Below are positions 1 to 12,078 of a stretch of DNA of 64,000 nt, in pieces. Both the position numbers and the translations under genes were made by a program. Position 1 is the first letter of the stretch; each line of letters opens with the position of its first letter. Source of the DNA: Geosiphon pyriformis (taxonomy: Eukaryota > Glomeromycota > Glomeromycetes > Archaeosporales > Geosiphonaceae); NCBI GenBank assembly GCA_016748015.1, contig JAAOMT010000571.1:685095-749094 (forward strand). The letters are read 5' to 3'. Below the pieces are notes generated by a model. That model worked only from the letters and a program-made list of their open reading frames with translations. It did no database searches and had not been told where the DNA came from.

Positions 1-83
1 ATTATTTATACTGTTATTTAATAATTAGTTAATATATTATAATATTATTATTTTTGATTTTTGTTAATTTCTATTGAGTAATA
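1..83 (-). repeat. End of 3' LTR of element C
   Basis: The first 83 bases match 17865-17942 closely (shared stretches such as TTAATATATTATAATATTAT and TTGTTAATTTCTATT), which identifies them as copies of the same LTR end. The LTR end reads GAGTAATA here, against GAGTAACA in the family A LTRs at 51475 and 60743. The rest of this LTR lies outside the window. Confidence 0.65.
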
Positions 84-112
84 TTATTTTTTTCTTAAGA
101 TTAAGTTCCATT
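84..112 (-). other. Polypurine tract remnant of element C
   Basis: Immediately inside the LTR end there is a pyrimidine-rich run on the plus strand (purine-rich on the coding strand) followed by bases that line up with the polypurine tract of the full-length family A element at 51476-51505. The C residues of the A tract are T here. In LTR elements this tract primes plus-strand DNA synthesis. Confidence 0.55.
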
Positions 113-1764
113 GAAATCAATATGCTTTTTTCTAATGTTAATATCTAACATAAAAGTTTGTATACTTGTTTAGACTATTTATTCTTACAAGTCCTAAAAT
201 TTGTTATTAATAAGCTTTCTAATTCTATTAAAAATAAGTATGTTTATTTTGTTTGTCAACAATACTTTTAAACAATATTAAAACAATATGTAAAGTTAGT
301 GTGTTGCTTTAAAACAGTGCTTAGAGTTGTTTTTTCTAGTTAATTTTTCAAACTTTTGGAGTTTTGTTTTGTTAATTTCTTTGCTATTTTTTCTAATATA
401 AATTGTTTAAAAATCTAATTGTGTAACTATTAAAAAGTGTGTATAATAAAAAGAAATAATTAAGTTCATTTCTTTTTTGGGTATTGTACTTCTTAAGAGC
501 TAGAATTTTTCCATAATTTTATTAATTAATATGTCAGTATTTTTTTGTTTTTTATGATAAAAATTAAAATATTTTGTGTTTAGGTTATTTTTTTGTGTGG
601 CTGAATTTTTTTTTATATGATATTTTAAAATTATTAAAAGTAATTTTTAATAAAAAATTATTTTTTTGTAGTAGTTAAAATAAAAGTTGAGAAGTATTTA
701 TAATATCTTTAGATATATTCATAATAAAAATAAATAATAAATAAATATTAAAATGAATTATTTTTATATATTAAAATTTTAAAGAAATTTTTTTAATAGT
801 TTAATGTTTCTGATTTTTCTAATTATTTTTGAGATTGTTTTAATTTTTTTTAAATATTAATAATAATAATCCAAATATAGTTGATTAATTAATTGTCTCT
901 TAAATAATGTTTAATGATTACTATTGGCTCCAAATCTTATGGAATTTGGTTAAAAGACACAATTAGTATATGTATTTTTAATTCAAATATTAATAGATCA
1001 AATAATTATTATTATTAATAGATTTTTAATTAGTTATTATGTGCAATTTTCTTTAAAATTTTATTGTTTAAACATAACTTATATGTTCTATTACCCAAGA
1101 CATTGTAGACATAAAAAGATCTGTTTCATTTGTTGTCAAATTTTCTGCTTTATTGTTTTTCTGTTTTTGTTTGACGTAATAAAACTTTGTCTCTTATTTT
1201 GTAGACAATAAGTTGTTCTGAAAGTTTGCTATTGTGTTAAATTTTTTGTTGTTTTTAAAAATACTTAATATTATTAATTGTATATTGGTAATTGCTTTTT
1301 AGTTTTTTTAGCAGTTTGTAAGTTCATCTTTTAATAATTTCTTATAAGTTGTTCTCATTTATTAGTTTTGTTAAATAAGTATTTATTATTAGTTCTATAA
1401 ATAATATAGCATTCTTTTACATGCTAATTTGAATAGTGTGAATTTTGTAGTGTTATGTTTTAGTATTTAATAAGCCAATAAAACTAAAGAGATAAATAAA
1501 TTTTATTTTTGTTACATTTTATTGCTTATTTTTGCCAGTGATTTACATAATGTTTTATTAAAATGTTTTATTAATTCATTTGTCTATAAATAGTAAAATA
1601 ACAAAAAAAATTGTTTTATCTTAAAATGTTGACTAATTTTAGCAAGCAAATTGTTTATAAAGTAAGTTTTTTAATTTAAGAATAGTTTTTTGAACAATCA
1701 TGTCTATAAATCAAATTTTCATATATAAAATTAGCAATTAATTTAGCATTTGTAATTTTAATGA

Positions 1765-2010
1765 CTCTTGATTCTGGCTATTTTGTTAAATAATTCATAG
1801 TAATTACAATATATTGATTCTTTTTAATAGTAATAGTTAGTAGTTTTATTAAATTAATTTCTATTCTGTTAAATGGTTTTTTTATTTTAATAAATTATAA
1901 CAGTTCAGTTGTTTTTGATCTTTTTTTTTTTAATATATATTGTAATTATAAACATATTAAATAATATCAACATATATTTTTGGCCAATAGTATTAATTGG
2001 TTGTCCATTA
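1765..2010 (-). pseudogene. Integrase remnant of element C
   Basis: Translating the minus strand by eye gives broken pieces clearly related to the integrase at 10785-11462. Around 1895-2000 there is a YYWPKIYVDII-like segment (element B: HYYWSILKKNIVEYI), and around 1770-1880 a segment ending ITMNYLTK (element B: ITATNYLTKWVEA), with in-frame stops in between. This covers the end of the HHCC zinc-binding region and the start of the catalytic core. Almost all differences would be explained by C-to-T or G-to-A change. It cannot encode an active enzyme. Confidence 0.7.
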
Positions 2011-2534
2011 AATTATGGCTTTTTTTGCAAAGTATTTTGTGTTTAAATCTAAGTACATGTTTTAAAGAATAATTTTTTTTTCAATTTTAGTAATTACTTA
2101 AAATAGATTATATTGATTGCATTGGTATAATATATTGTTTTTAACCAAATAATGTTTAGCTTATTTCTGAATTTTTGTTTGTTCTTTCAACAATAATTTT
2201 ATTAGATAATTAGAAAATTGTATAAGGTAATATATCAGATATTAGTGTGTTTTAGTGTTTATTTTAATTAAATAATAAGTGATTTTTGATGGTTATATAT
2301 GTTTTATTCGAAATAAACAGTCTGTATTTGTGTTTTTGGTTTTTTTTTATAAATAATATTATATATATAGGATTATAAGGTAGTAATTTATTTAACATAA
2401 TGTTTTTTTAATAAGTTTTTGTTTATTAACTAGATAAGTTCTTTGTGATTTGTAATAATATTAATTAAATTATATAACAAATATTGTTTAAAATATTTTA
2501 TGGCCTATACAATTACAAAGCATTTTATTTTATG

Positions 2535-2865
2535 AGTTGTGTAATTTTTTTTGGCTATGCTTAGATTTCTGTTAGCATATGTAACTACATATTTTTTTCT
2601 TTTTTTCTTTTGTTATAATAATATAACACATAGATCTGTTTTAAAGATATTAGTTGTAAGTACAAATTTTTTGGTAAAGTTAAAGTATACTAAGATAAAA
2701 GCTTCAGTAAGTCTTTGTTTTAAGTAATTGAATGCTCATTCTTGTTTTTTATTCTATTTTTATATTGTATTTTTAGCTAATAATTGATTTAATAATTGAG
2801 TCATTATTGAAAAGTTTTTGACAAATCTTTAATAATATAAAAAAGTCTTAAAAATCCTTGAAGTT
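2535..2865 (-). pseudogene. Reverse transcriptase / RNase H junction remnant of element C
   Basis: Bases 2535-2590 line up with the RNase H start of element B (about 11880-11940: the segment encoding the 'Ser-Leu-Thr-Pro-Ala-Glu-Lys-Asn' type motif), and 2697-2865 with the end of the reverse transcriptase domain (compare 12010-12180 and 54030-54170). No open frame remains. A second, weaker match to the same boundary lies near 4430-4490, so part of another copy may have been inserted or duplicated here; I could not resolve this. Confidence 0.5.
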
Positions 2866-2869
2866 ATTA

Positions 2870-3670
2870 CAGTTCAAGAATTTAATAAGAATTATAAATA
2901 ATATAAATTAGCCAATCATGAAATAACACAGCAACAATTTATAAAAAAAATGATTTACAAATAACAGCAAGCACTATTTTATAATAGCAGCAAGCACTAT
3001 TATGCAAAAGCAGCAAGCACTATTTAGAAATAATAGAAATAAAGTATTACAAGACATTATTTTGTTAAACAATAATTATATATATATACAATAGTTTTTA
3101 ATAATGAAAAATAAAACAGTTTCAACTTGAAGCAACAAATATTTAAATAAAAATTTTACTCAAAAAGAATTAATAAAAATAATAAATTGAATGAACATTA
3201 CAATTATGAAATTAACAATAGAATTTACATATCCTCTCTAATGAATGAAACTATTATTCCATCTTTGAACCTTTTGGAAGAATAATTTCTGATCAAAATT
3301 ATTTATGTGGTTACTAATTAAATTGAAAAAGCTTTATTATATACTTAAAAAAATCACATAAAGGCCATTAATATTTTGTGTTTTTAGATTAGAAAAATAT
3401 ATCAGACAATTGCAAGAATAGCCTCAGAGAAGACCCCAGACAGCAGATAAATTTCAGATTAGCCTCTGAGAAGAAATACACAACATACAAAGACAACTAG
3501 AATTAAAAAGAAAACTTACATCACAATATCAAGAGAAAATCTTCAATATATTATCATTAATATTTAACACATAAAATCAAGGAACTCATGAGAAACTAAT
3601 TGTAATTAAAACGGGATATCAACAATTAAAATATACCAAAAAAACACTTCTGTAACAAAGTTCAATCAGA
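2870..3670. other. A-rich insertion of unknown origin inside element C
   Basis: Composition switches here from T-rich to A-rich on the plus strand, and similarity to family A stops, then picks up again downstream. Spacing supports an insertion: comparing C with the full A element, the distance from the reverse transcriptase end to the dUTPase motif is longer in C by roughly this amount. It contains three copies of AGCAAGCACTAT with a preceding AGC or ACAGC (about 2963-3024) and a pair of CAGATTAGCCTCTGAGAAG-like segments near 3421-3475. No coding frame is convincing. It may be a solo LTR or a non-autonomous element. Confidence 0.4.
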
Positions 3671-5094
3671 TTTTAAAAGTGAAAAATTTTTTGATTTTTT
3701 CAATTTTTGCAAAGTCAGGTTTTATTTCTTTTTTTCTAATAATATGCTTTAAGAAAATGAGTTGTGATTTTTTGAAGAAGCATTTTTTGGGATTAAGTTT
3801 TAGTTTAATAGTCCAAAATTTTTTGAAAACTTGCTATAGATATTTAAAATACTTCTCAAATATTGGTAAGAACACATTTATGTTATTCAAGTAAACCATT
3901 ATAAATTTTTACAGAATTCTAAAATAGACAATATTCATTAGCTGTTAAAATATTGTGAGAGCATTGGTTAATTTGAATGACATTATATTAAATTTGTAAT
4001 TGCTATTTTAAGTTGTAAAGGTGGTTTTTTTTTAGTCATTAGAGTTTATAATTATTTACCAATATTTACTAGTGAGATATATAATTGAAACTTTTGGATT
4101 TTCTTAGATTATTCAAGATTTCATTAATTTGTAGTAAAAAATAAATATTTTTTTTAGTAATGTTATTGAGTTTTTTATAGTTAATACAGAATCAGATTTT
4201 TTTATTTTTTTTCTGTATTATAATAACAGATAAAGACCAAAAGTTTATAGAGAGTTGTATAAATCTATTTTTTAACATTTAATTGACTTTTTTTTTTATA
4301 AAATTATGTTCAGATAATAATACTTAATCAGCACATTGTTTAATAGGTAATATATTTTTTATATGAATCTAATGATAAACCAAGTTGGTTTATTCAAACT
4401 TATTTTTTTTGGCAAAAATATTTGAGTATTTTAAGATAAATGCTTTCAATAGTCTTTGTTGTAAAGAGTCTAATGATTCAAAATTGAGCTTAATTAACTC
4501 TTTACTAGTTATTTAGTAGTATTCAGTACTTGGTTTTAAAAGAGTCAATTTAGTTTTACAATATAATACCAATTGGGAAAAGTTTAAGATTTCTTAAAGT
4601 TTATATTAATTAACAATATTTGTGCTTAGATATCTTAAGACTGTATTCTTAGATAAGTGTATAGTTTTTTCAAATAAATTGTAAATAGATATTTCAATTC
4701 ACAAATAGCTATAACATAGTATATACAGATTGATAAGACCAATTGAAAATTGTTTACAGAAGAGAGCATGCAATTTGAATAAAAAATTTTTTTTGTTGTC
4801 TTTTTATATGTATTAAATAAATATGTTCTAAATAGTGGTATTGTAATTATTCTATTAATTTGGATTATGTCTAAGTTTTTTTGTATTGTTTCTATATAGT
4901 CAATAAATAATGTGACTGTTTTTGTAAAACCAAAATCTTGGGTTCTGTGTTTGGTCTTTTCTAACTCTTTTTAGATCTTAATGGTAATTAATTTGGTAAT
5001 TTAGAGTAAAGATAAGAAAATTGCTTGTGCAATTTTTTTTTTTGGTTCAATTACATATGATTGGTTTGATTTATTGTGTAATAGAGCTATAAAA

Positions 5095-5240
5095 TTTTCT
5101 ATGTATTTGAAATTTATAAATTTTCTTTGATATTAATTTTTTTCTGACTAAACTAGATTGAAAAGCTATTTGTATTATGGCTTTGATTGGTATTTTAAAT
5201 GCTACTTTTAAGTTAATTATAATAATAGTAAATGGTTCCA
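5095..5240 (-). pseudogene. dUTPase-domain remnant of element C
   Basis: One minus-strand frame reads a segment related to the dUTPase domain of the family A element: a NLKVAFKIPIKAIIQIA-like stretch followed by SSLVRKK, against DLKIALEIPATTMVQLA and SSLAKRE at about 55660-55760. The second segment is dUTPase motif II, the phosphate-binding serine loop. The spacing from the Gag and integrase remnants fits the A map. This shows the dUTPase was already part of the family before this copy decayed. Confidence 0.65.
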
Positions 5241-7439
5241 ACATTAGTGTTTGGTTTTCAGAATATTAAAAAATCAAATTCAGTATTAGTTAAATATGCT
5301 TGTTTTAGAAAAATTTCTTAGTTATTATTAATGAAACATTTGATATTCAATTTTTGTTGAAAATTAATAAAAATATGTAAGTTGTCTAATAGCACTTTTA
5401 GTGTTTATGAGATTATATTTTTTGTTTTATAGTTTGGATAATTTTCAAATTGAACTGTTTTTTTAAACAGTTCAAACTGGAATTAATAATTAAAACACTA
5501 TTATAATTAACAAAGAATTAAGCAGTTCTTATACAATTAAGTATTTATCTACATAAAGTATTGTTTTTGTTTTTTTTATGTTGAACAAAGTTTCTGATAT
5601 TAATCTTAAAATTCTTAAAAAAGATCCAAAAAATTGTACTTAATAACTTCTTTAATGACTTTTGTTAATGTCTTCTAATTTCAAATTTTTTTGGTATGTT
5701 TGCTTTAGCTGTATTATATAGTTGTTTGGTATTGTATAGATAATGATATATGTGATTTAGAGCTTTATTATAAACAGTATCAAAGAAAATTTTTCTTTTT
5801 ATCCAGTTAGTAATGAGAACAGTATATTAACAAGTAAAATTATATGTGGTTTTTCTGAATTGCATATTGATTTAGTTGTATTTATTAAGTAAAATTTTTT
5901 TACATGTAATATAAAAAATTTTATTCTATTTTTTTAATTATTTTAAATATTTGTATATTTTTTTGTAATATTAATTACAATAGTAGTAAATAATCTGTTG
6001 ATTATTTTTATATAGAATAACACAAACTATTATAGAAAATAGTTTTTTCTGACAAATTAAATATTGTAATATTGGTTAATAACTTCAAAAATATTGGGAG
6101 TGAAAAAGTGTAATGGTGTAAAATTGAAAGTTTTGTTAGTCTACTTAAGAACAAATAGTAATTTTTTATGATTATTTTTGTTTCATTCAATTTAATATAG
6201 CTTAATAGCTTTCATTTCCAATGTTTTTTCAAATTCGAACTAAAGTAGATTGTTTATATAAAATTTTTTTTTAAAATATTCACATATAATAAATATTTAT
6301 GTATATTGTTCCTAATATGTTAGCTATAACTCTTGAGTCAATTAATTCAAAGTAATATTTGCTTTTCTTAATTAATTATTTCTAACTAGTGCTTAATATT
6401 AAGTTGTATTTATAATTAATACTTTAGTAGAAATAATTATTCTGTTTATGTTAAAGAAAAAAGAGTTAATTTTTTCAATTGGCATTTTCTTGGTTCTATT
6501 AATGATGATAATAAGAATACTGGTGTTTTTGTTAATTTAATGATTTAATTGATTTATTAATTAAAGAGTAATAATGTTTTTTGCTAATTTACTATTTAGG
6601 ACCAGTTTAATAGATTTATTATTTGTTTTTGTCTTAGTGTACATAGTGATAACTGGCTTATTTTTATTTAAAGTAGCTCTGCTAAACAAAAAAGAGATAA
6701 ATTTTTTTTTCTCAAGTTTAAAAAAGAATATAACAGCTAATGTCTTGTTATTAATAATAATTGTAAAAAAGATTATACTGGTGCTTTTTCTAATATTAAC
6801 AGCAGAATTTTTGATAATGCTAATGTTTTAATCTTCATAAAATAGTGTATTATAAAAATTCTGTGGTTCAGATAAATTAAAAAATACTTGTTAATAATAT
6901 ATAAATGTATTGTATTATCTATTATTATTTTGACTTAAATTTTGTAATATTATTATATTTGTTGCTAACTAATCTAAAGAGTTTGAATTTAAGAGTGAAT
7001 AATTTTCTCTTCAATTTAAGTTTTGAAAATGTGGTCTAAAAGTTAATGTTTATTATAGTTGTTGTGATAAAGCCAAGTATTATGGCTGGGCCAAGTCTTG
7101 TTGCTATAATAGCTATTATTAAAAATACTATTAAATTAACACTAAGTATTAATTCTAAGGTATTATATTGATTGCTAGAAAATAGATTTTACAAATTATT
7201 TTTTTGTGAATTTTGATAAGACTGTAGTAACTGGCATTTGGCTTTAATATGTTTGTGCTTTTAACAATAATAATACATTAGTATATTCTGTTAATTTCTA
7301 TTTGGGTTTTGATAGCCATAATTTTGGAGAGATGTTTGGTTTTACTGTTGCAGTGGTTAATATCAGTTTGGTACTTGAAATCTGGTATTAGCAAGATAAC
7401 TTTCCATCTTCTAAGATAATTTTTTTTTAAATTGAGTAA

Positions 7440-7740
7440 TCATATTTTTTAGTTTTTTGGTATGATTATTATTTATTATTAAGTTTATCATTTTATTGTG
7501 GTTAGTTTTTTCTTTGACTGATTCAATATCTTGAACCAATGTAATAGCTTGAAGTAAATTTTCTGGATATTGTGGTCTTATTTATTCTAGGATACTACTC
7601 CTTAATTTTCTTACAAATTGATTGAAAATCTGAAAAGCTATGTATAATTGTTTTCTATGGTTCTAATCTGTTGTAAAATATAATTAAACTTATTAAAATA
7701 TTTAGTTACTGTTTTGCTGGACTGTTGTTTGATAATACTG
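7440..7740 (-). pseudogene. Gag remnant of element C
   Basis: Minus-strand translation gives a broken Gag core resembling the family A Gag at 58183-58656: for example a RPQYPENLLQAITLVQDIES segment against RPLHPGTLQDAVTYARDFES. Several in-frame stops are present. Its distance from the primer-site junction at 8877 agrees with the A element. Confidence 0.6.
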
Positions 7741-8882
7741 AATTTATTTTAAAGTTTAATAATAGTGTTAAAGTTGTAGAAATATTCCAAAAATATATTT
7801 TAAAACCATATAAAAGTGTTAAGTTTGGAATTCAAATTCTAATACTAAAAATTAACTGTGTCTTTTAAGAAAAATGGTAAAGTCTAAAGGCTGTAAGTTT
7901 TATTCCAATTATTTGTTAGAATTGCTTTTTGTGCTTTTATAATCTAAGTATAAGCATTTTCTTTTTTTTTGATAAAGTTGGTCAATTTTGTAATATAGAG
8001 AGCAGTTATTTTTTAAAAATTTACAGATATTTAAACAGAAAAAGTTATTGGTTCTGGTTCTAATTTACTTAAGAATTTTTTTTTCTTTTGGTATTCTGTT
8101 TTCTTATATTTAAACTCAGGTTCTAGTTTAGGTTTAAGCTCAGATTTCTAAGTGGTCTGAAAATTTGGTTGTAGAGAGAGTAGATTTAAGAATTATAATA
8201 AATATTCTCTTAGAATGGGTCTTTTAAAGAGTTTTTTTTCAAATAAAATGTGAACATAATTAAGAGTTTGAAAGATTGTTTTTGTGATAGATAAGAATGT
8301 AGTTTTTAGTGATATATTAATTTGTTTATTCAGTAATAAATAGTAAAATGAAGTTTCTGGTAATATAATTTAAGATTTTTTATATGATAAGATTAAAGTT
8401 TGCTGTTGACTTATAATTCTTCAATAAAGTGTTTATACTAGAGTTTTTAGTTGGTTATCTTAGTTATTATTATCTTTTCTGTTTTTATTAAAAGTAAATA
8501 AAAAACTTTTTTGAATGTATTTTTTGATTTTTTGGTGTATTTGTACCAGAGTTATTGAAAATAATTGTGTATTGAGTAATGTAATATAATAGATTAATTC
8601 TTAATATAGGCTTTATTTTTGTTTTTGGTGTTTTAAATCTTGTCTAAGTAAGTATTAAATTTGATAGTACATGTAATAATTAAAAATTGATTTAGCTAAA
8701 GAACAATTATCAATTAATATCAATTTTTTTTGAAATTAGTAATATAGATTTTAGCTAAAAAAATTAATAATTATTGCTGATTTTACTACTTTGATCTACT
8801 AATTTACATAATTAATTATTGCTAAAATTTAGATAACTTAGATAAATTAAAATTAAACTTTGGAGTAAACACCAAATATTAT

Positions 8883-9572
8883 TGTTATGAGTTGAAGTAA
8901 CAAACTAATGAATAGCAAGGGAGAATAGAATTGTAGGGTAATAAAAGGAATCAAAGAGAATTCAACTTCAAAGAGCAAATTAAATGAATATAGATTCAAT
9001 GTGCAAGATCAGTCTCATAAAATATTTCAGTCACTATATTTTTCAAAAAATAACTGGGAAATCTGAAGGTAGAGAAATAGTTTGTACTGTTAACAAATAA
9101 TCACATACTGGTATAATTTTATGTCTTATGTTGGCACTCTTAGAATTCAATATCAGATATCAAATGTACTTTTTAGTTACATTTTATTCAATAATCTTTA
9201 AATGTTACAATTATACAAGTCAGAAAAAGGGTAGATAAATACCAACAAGTAATTTTTTATTCCAAGATATTCAAATACTTGAAAATAAGAAAAGGAAATT
9301 TAATGATAAAAGAAGGATTGAGATAAAGTTGTTATTTTATTTCTTTGATTTTTACATGCTTTTCTATAGCTAAGAGATTTATTGCTTATATAACTATCAA
9401 AAATAGTCAATGATCAGATTAATGACTAGATCAATGATCAGGTTAATAATCAGATTAATGGTTAGGTCATTGATCAGGTCAATAATTACTATCTAATAGA
9501 GTGGCTAATTATATGACATCAGTGGCTAATACATGTGATAATTAATAAGAAGTGTAGATTTCAACTGTAACA
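8883..9572 (-). repeat. 3' LTR of element B
   Basis: 690 bases, TGTTAT...TGTAACA. It matches 15887-16660 over its whole length and the LTR at 62449-63137 in reverse complement. It holds a short tandem array of roughly 12-base AATGATCAGATT/AATGATCAGGTC units at about 9408-9487. Confidence 0.9.
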
Positions 9573-10197
9573 TTATCCTCTTCAAAGAGATTAAGCTTCA
9601 GCAAAATCAAGTTATTCATGATGTAATTATTTGAAAAGTTTTATCTAACTCAAAGCTAACTAGTTTGTTGAAGTCTTTTGTGAATAGAATATATAATACT
9701 TAAAGTGAAATAAGTTTTGTATTCAAGAGACCAAATCTTTGTATTAGAGTTTTGGTTCTTCTAGCAATAATTAAAACTCTTGGAACATCTAACTATATAA
9801 TGTCCAAAATTTTTGCCTGTATTTTTGAAGTTGTTTTCTTTATGAGTTTTATATTTTCTATGATTTCTCCAAAGTGACCATAGAATTTTAATTGCTTTCC
9901 ATATGACAAATTTTTGTTTATGTGCAAGATTTCTTAGATTGTTTTTCCAATTGTGCTAGAAGATGAGAATATAACTGCTGTTATACTTTCTAACAGATAT
10001 TTATCCATTTTGCTATCAATTCTTTTTCTTCTGGTAATGGTTTTCTTTGGTCTAATAACAATATGTATTCTATTGTTATCTATTATAGTAGTTTGTTTTT
10101 TAATAGTTAAAGTAGCATTTGGATAGTTTTTAATCCAATACTCATGAAGAGTATAGAAGGCATTTTAAATGTTTTGATTCAGAAAATAATTGTTCAT
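9542..10197 (-). pseudogene. Extra reading frame after integrase, element B (function unknown)
   Basis: Downstream of integrase on the minus strand there is a region with the same start (MNNYFL), the same internal order and the same stop position relative to the LTR as the reading frame at 61823-62479. Here it is broken by at least two in-frame stops, one near the start and one mid-way. Recognisable shared segments include KMDKYLLESITA and NLSYGKQLK. The product would be about 218 residues, hydrophilic, Lys-rich and mostly helical by eye, without an obvious signal peptide or membrane segment, so an envelope is unlikely. I do not recognise the family. The last ten codons lie inside the LTR. 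Confidence 0.6.
9573..9586 (-). other. Polypurine tract of element B
   Basis: Read on the minus strand, GAAGAGGATAA directly abuts the 3' LTR start. The corresponding position in the plus-strand B copy (62436-62448) reads GGAGAGGATGA. This is the expected primer position for plus-strand synthesis. Confidence 0.7.
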
Positions 10198-10424
10198 GTT
10201 AATTAAAGATATCTCTGTTTTAGAAATGGTGCATTTATTTATACTTGATTTTTGTTAATTATTTAGGTCAGTATTATCACAACAAACAACCAATTAAGTC
10301 GTTTATGATATTTCTTAAGTTGTGTACCATAAATAAAATGATCATTGAAAATTGTTCCAGATTAATTTTAAAGAATATAAAAATTATTGTTTAAAACTTT
10401 GTTGATTATAAAGAGTTCTTTCTA

Positions 10425-11462
10425 TCAGCTAGAGAATTTATTACCATAGACATTGTTTTTGTCTGAATGGTATTCTAATATCAAGTCACCAACACTTAAA
10501 AAAAGTGTTTTATAGGTTTTTTTTTTAAGCTTTTCTTGAAACTGTTTTATTTTTTTAAAAGCAATTATTTGTGTTTCTATCAAAGAGTCAAGAATGATAC
10601 CAAGTCTTCTTTGCAAAATGTCTTTGTAATTTTCTATTGTGATTTCTTTAAAAGATATTGTCTCAATGTGAGTTTCTATTAGTAGTATTGTCATGTGTTC
10701 ATAAAACAAATAAAAAAGTTCATAATTTGTTATGTCATAATTTACAGTTTTATAAGCAAATAAGGCTGAAGGCAGTACTTTGTCCTATAAGTTTGTTTTT
10801 TTACTGGTTTTGGTTAGGGTTTTACATAGTGTTCTATTGAAACATTTCACTAGGCCATTTGTTTGAAGATGGTAAAAAGAAAAAAGTTTATGATGTATTT
10901 CTATTTTTCTACAAAGTTTTTTAATCAATATACTGAGAAAAGCTCTTTTTCTATTAAATAAAAATTCTTTGAAGCAGCCATGATGACAGATAATATTTTT
11001 ATAAATAAAATTGGCTATTAAGATTGCTGTTTTGTCTGAAGTGGTTCTTGCTTCTACCCACTTTGTAAGATAATTGGTAGCTGTGATAATGTATTTGTTG
11101 CCATTAGGAGTTATTGTTAAAAGTCTAACAACATCTATACTAATTCTGTCAAATAGTTGACCAACAGAGATTGGATAAATATCTTCTTTGCGATTGGATT
11201 TGTCTTTTCTTTGGTAAATGTTACAGGTTTTGATGTATTCAACAATGTTTTTTTTCAAAATAGACCAATAATAGTGAGCTAAAGTTTTCTGAATTGGTTT
11301 TGTTTTTCCAAAGTGTCCAGCTAATAGGTCAGTATGCATGTTGTATATTACAATTTCTTTTTCTTCAAATTTAATGACTCTCTGAGGGTGGTTAAAATTT
11401 TTTCTGTTTCTTTTATATAATTGGTTCTGACAGATTAAATAGAAATTTGATTGTTTGTGCAA
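10425..11462 (-). pseudogene. Integrase of element B, frameshifted
   Basis: Two open stretches (11462-10785 and 10709-10425) together cover the integrase. The first holds the end of the zinc-binding region (CNIYQRKDKS; the expected CxxC is now C-x2-Y) and the catalytic core: Asp in DRISIDVVR, the strand ITATNYLTKWVEA, and the HLQTNGLVKCFNRTL segment that normally contains the Glu of the D,D35E triad (a Leu or Val-Lys now follows). The second continues to the C-terminal region. The same region at 60744-61700 retains the C-terminal GPF module (WWKGPFIVNKVLNNGSY). The enzyme would insert the cDNA; this copy cannot. Confidence 0.85.
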
Positions 11463-11499
11463 ATGTTCTCTTTGCTGTCAAGTATATTCTGATGGGTAT

Positions 11500-12000
11500 T
11501 GTTCTTTATCCAAAAATTCTATTAAGGCAGAATAGTTGTCTAAGTCTATTATTGTGTTTGTCAAAAAAGGAGTTATTAATAATTAAGGTGAGTTGGTTTG
11601 AGAAGCTTGTACTATTATTGGATGGTAAGTCTAGAAAGAATGTCAGCATTTTGATGATTTGTTCCTTTGCAGTATTGAATATCATAGTTAAATTCATCCA
11701 AGTAGAGTATCCAGCAAGTTATTTGTTTGTGTTCCAGCTTCTTTTTATTGTGCAGCCAAACCAAGACTTAATAATCTGTTACTATTAAGAATTTCACATT
11801 AAAAAAATATTGATCCTAATAATTAGTAACCCAAATTACTGCTAAATATTCTTGTTCAGTTACTAAATAATTTTTTTCTGCTGGTGTAAGAGATCTATTA
11901 ACATATGCTATAGCATATTCCCTGTCATCTTCATTTTTTGTGAGAGGACAGTACCAAGTTTATAGCCAGATGTATCAATGTAGAAAATAAAAGGTTGGTC
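11500..12000 (-). pseudogene. RNase H region of element B, degenerate
   Basis: Minus-strand fragments match the Ty3-type RNase H that follows reverse transcriptase: an FYIDTSGYKLGTVLSQ stretch carrying the first catalytic Asp, then the 'LLHQQKK' relic of the conserved SLTPAEKN motif, then a stretch ending in frame with 11506. There are several stops. Confidence 0.65.
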
Positions 12001-12078
12001 CAGATCAGGTTGCTTAAGAATTGGTTCAGTAACAAGTTTTTCTTTTAGAATTTCAAAAGCTTTTTGTTGATAAGTGCT

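Noticed and set aside
2960-3024. CRISPR-like short repeats
   Set aside because: Only three imperfect copies with spacers of 8-12 bases, in a eukaryotic transposon; no cas genes.
3679-3894. 71-codon hydrophobic frame, and a similar 85-codon one at 6574-6831
   Set aside because: Phe/Leu/Ile-rich because of poly-T-rich DNA; they lie inside decayed element C on the strand opposite to its genes.
9408-9487. CRISPR or satellite reading of the AATGATCAG array
   Set aside because: Direct head-to-tail units without spacers, confined to the LTR of family B.
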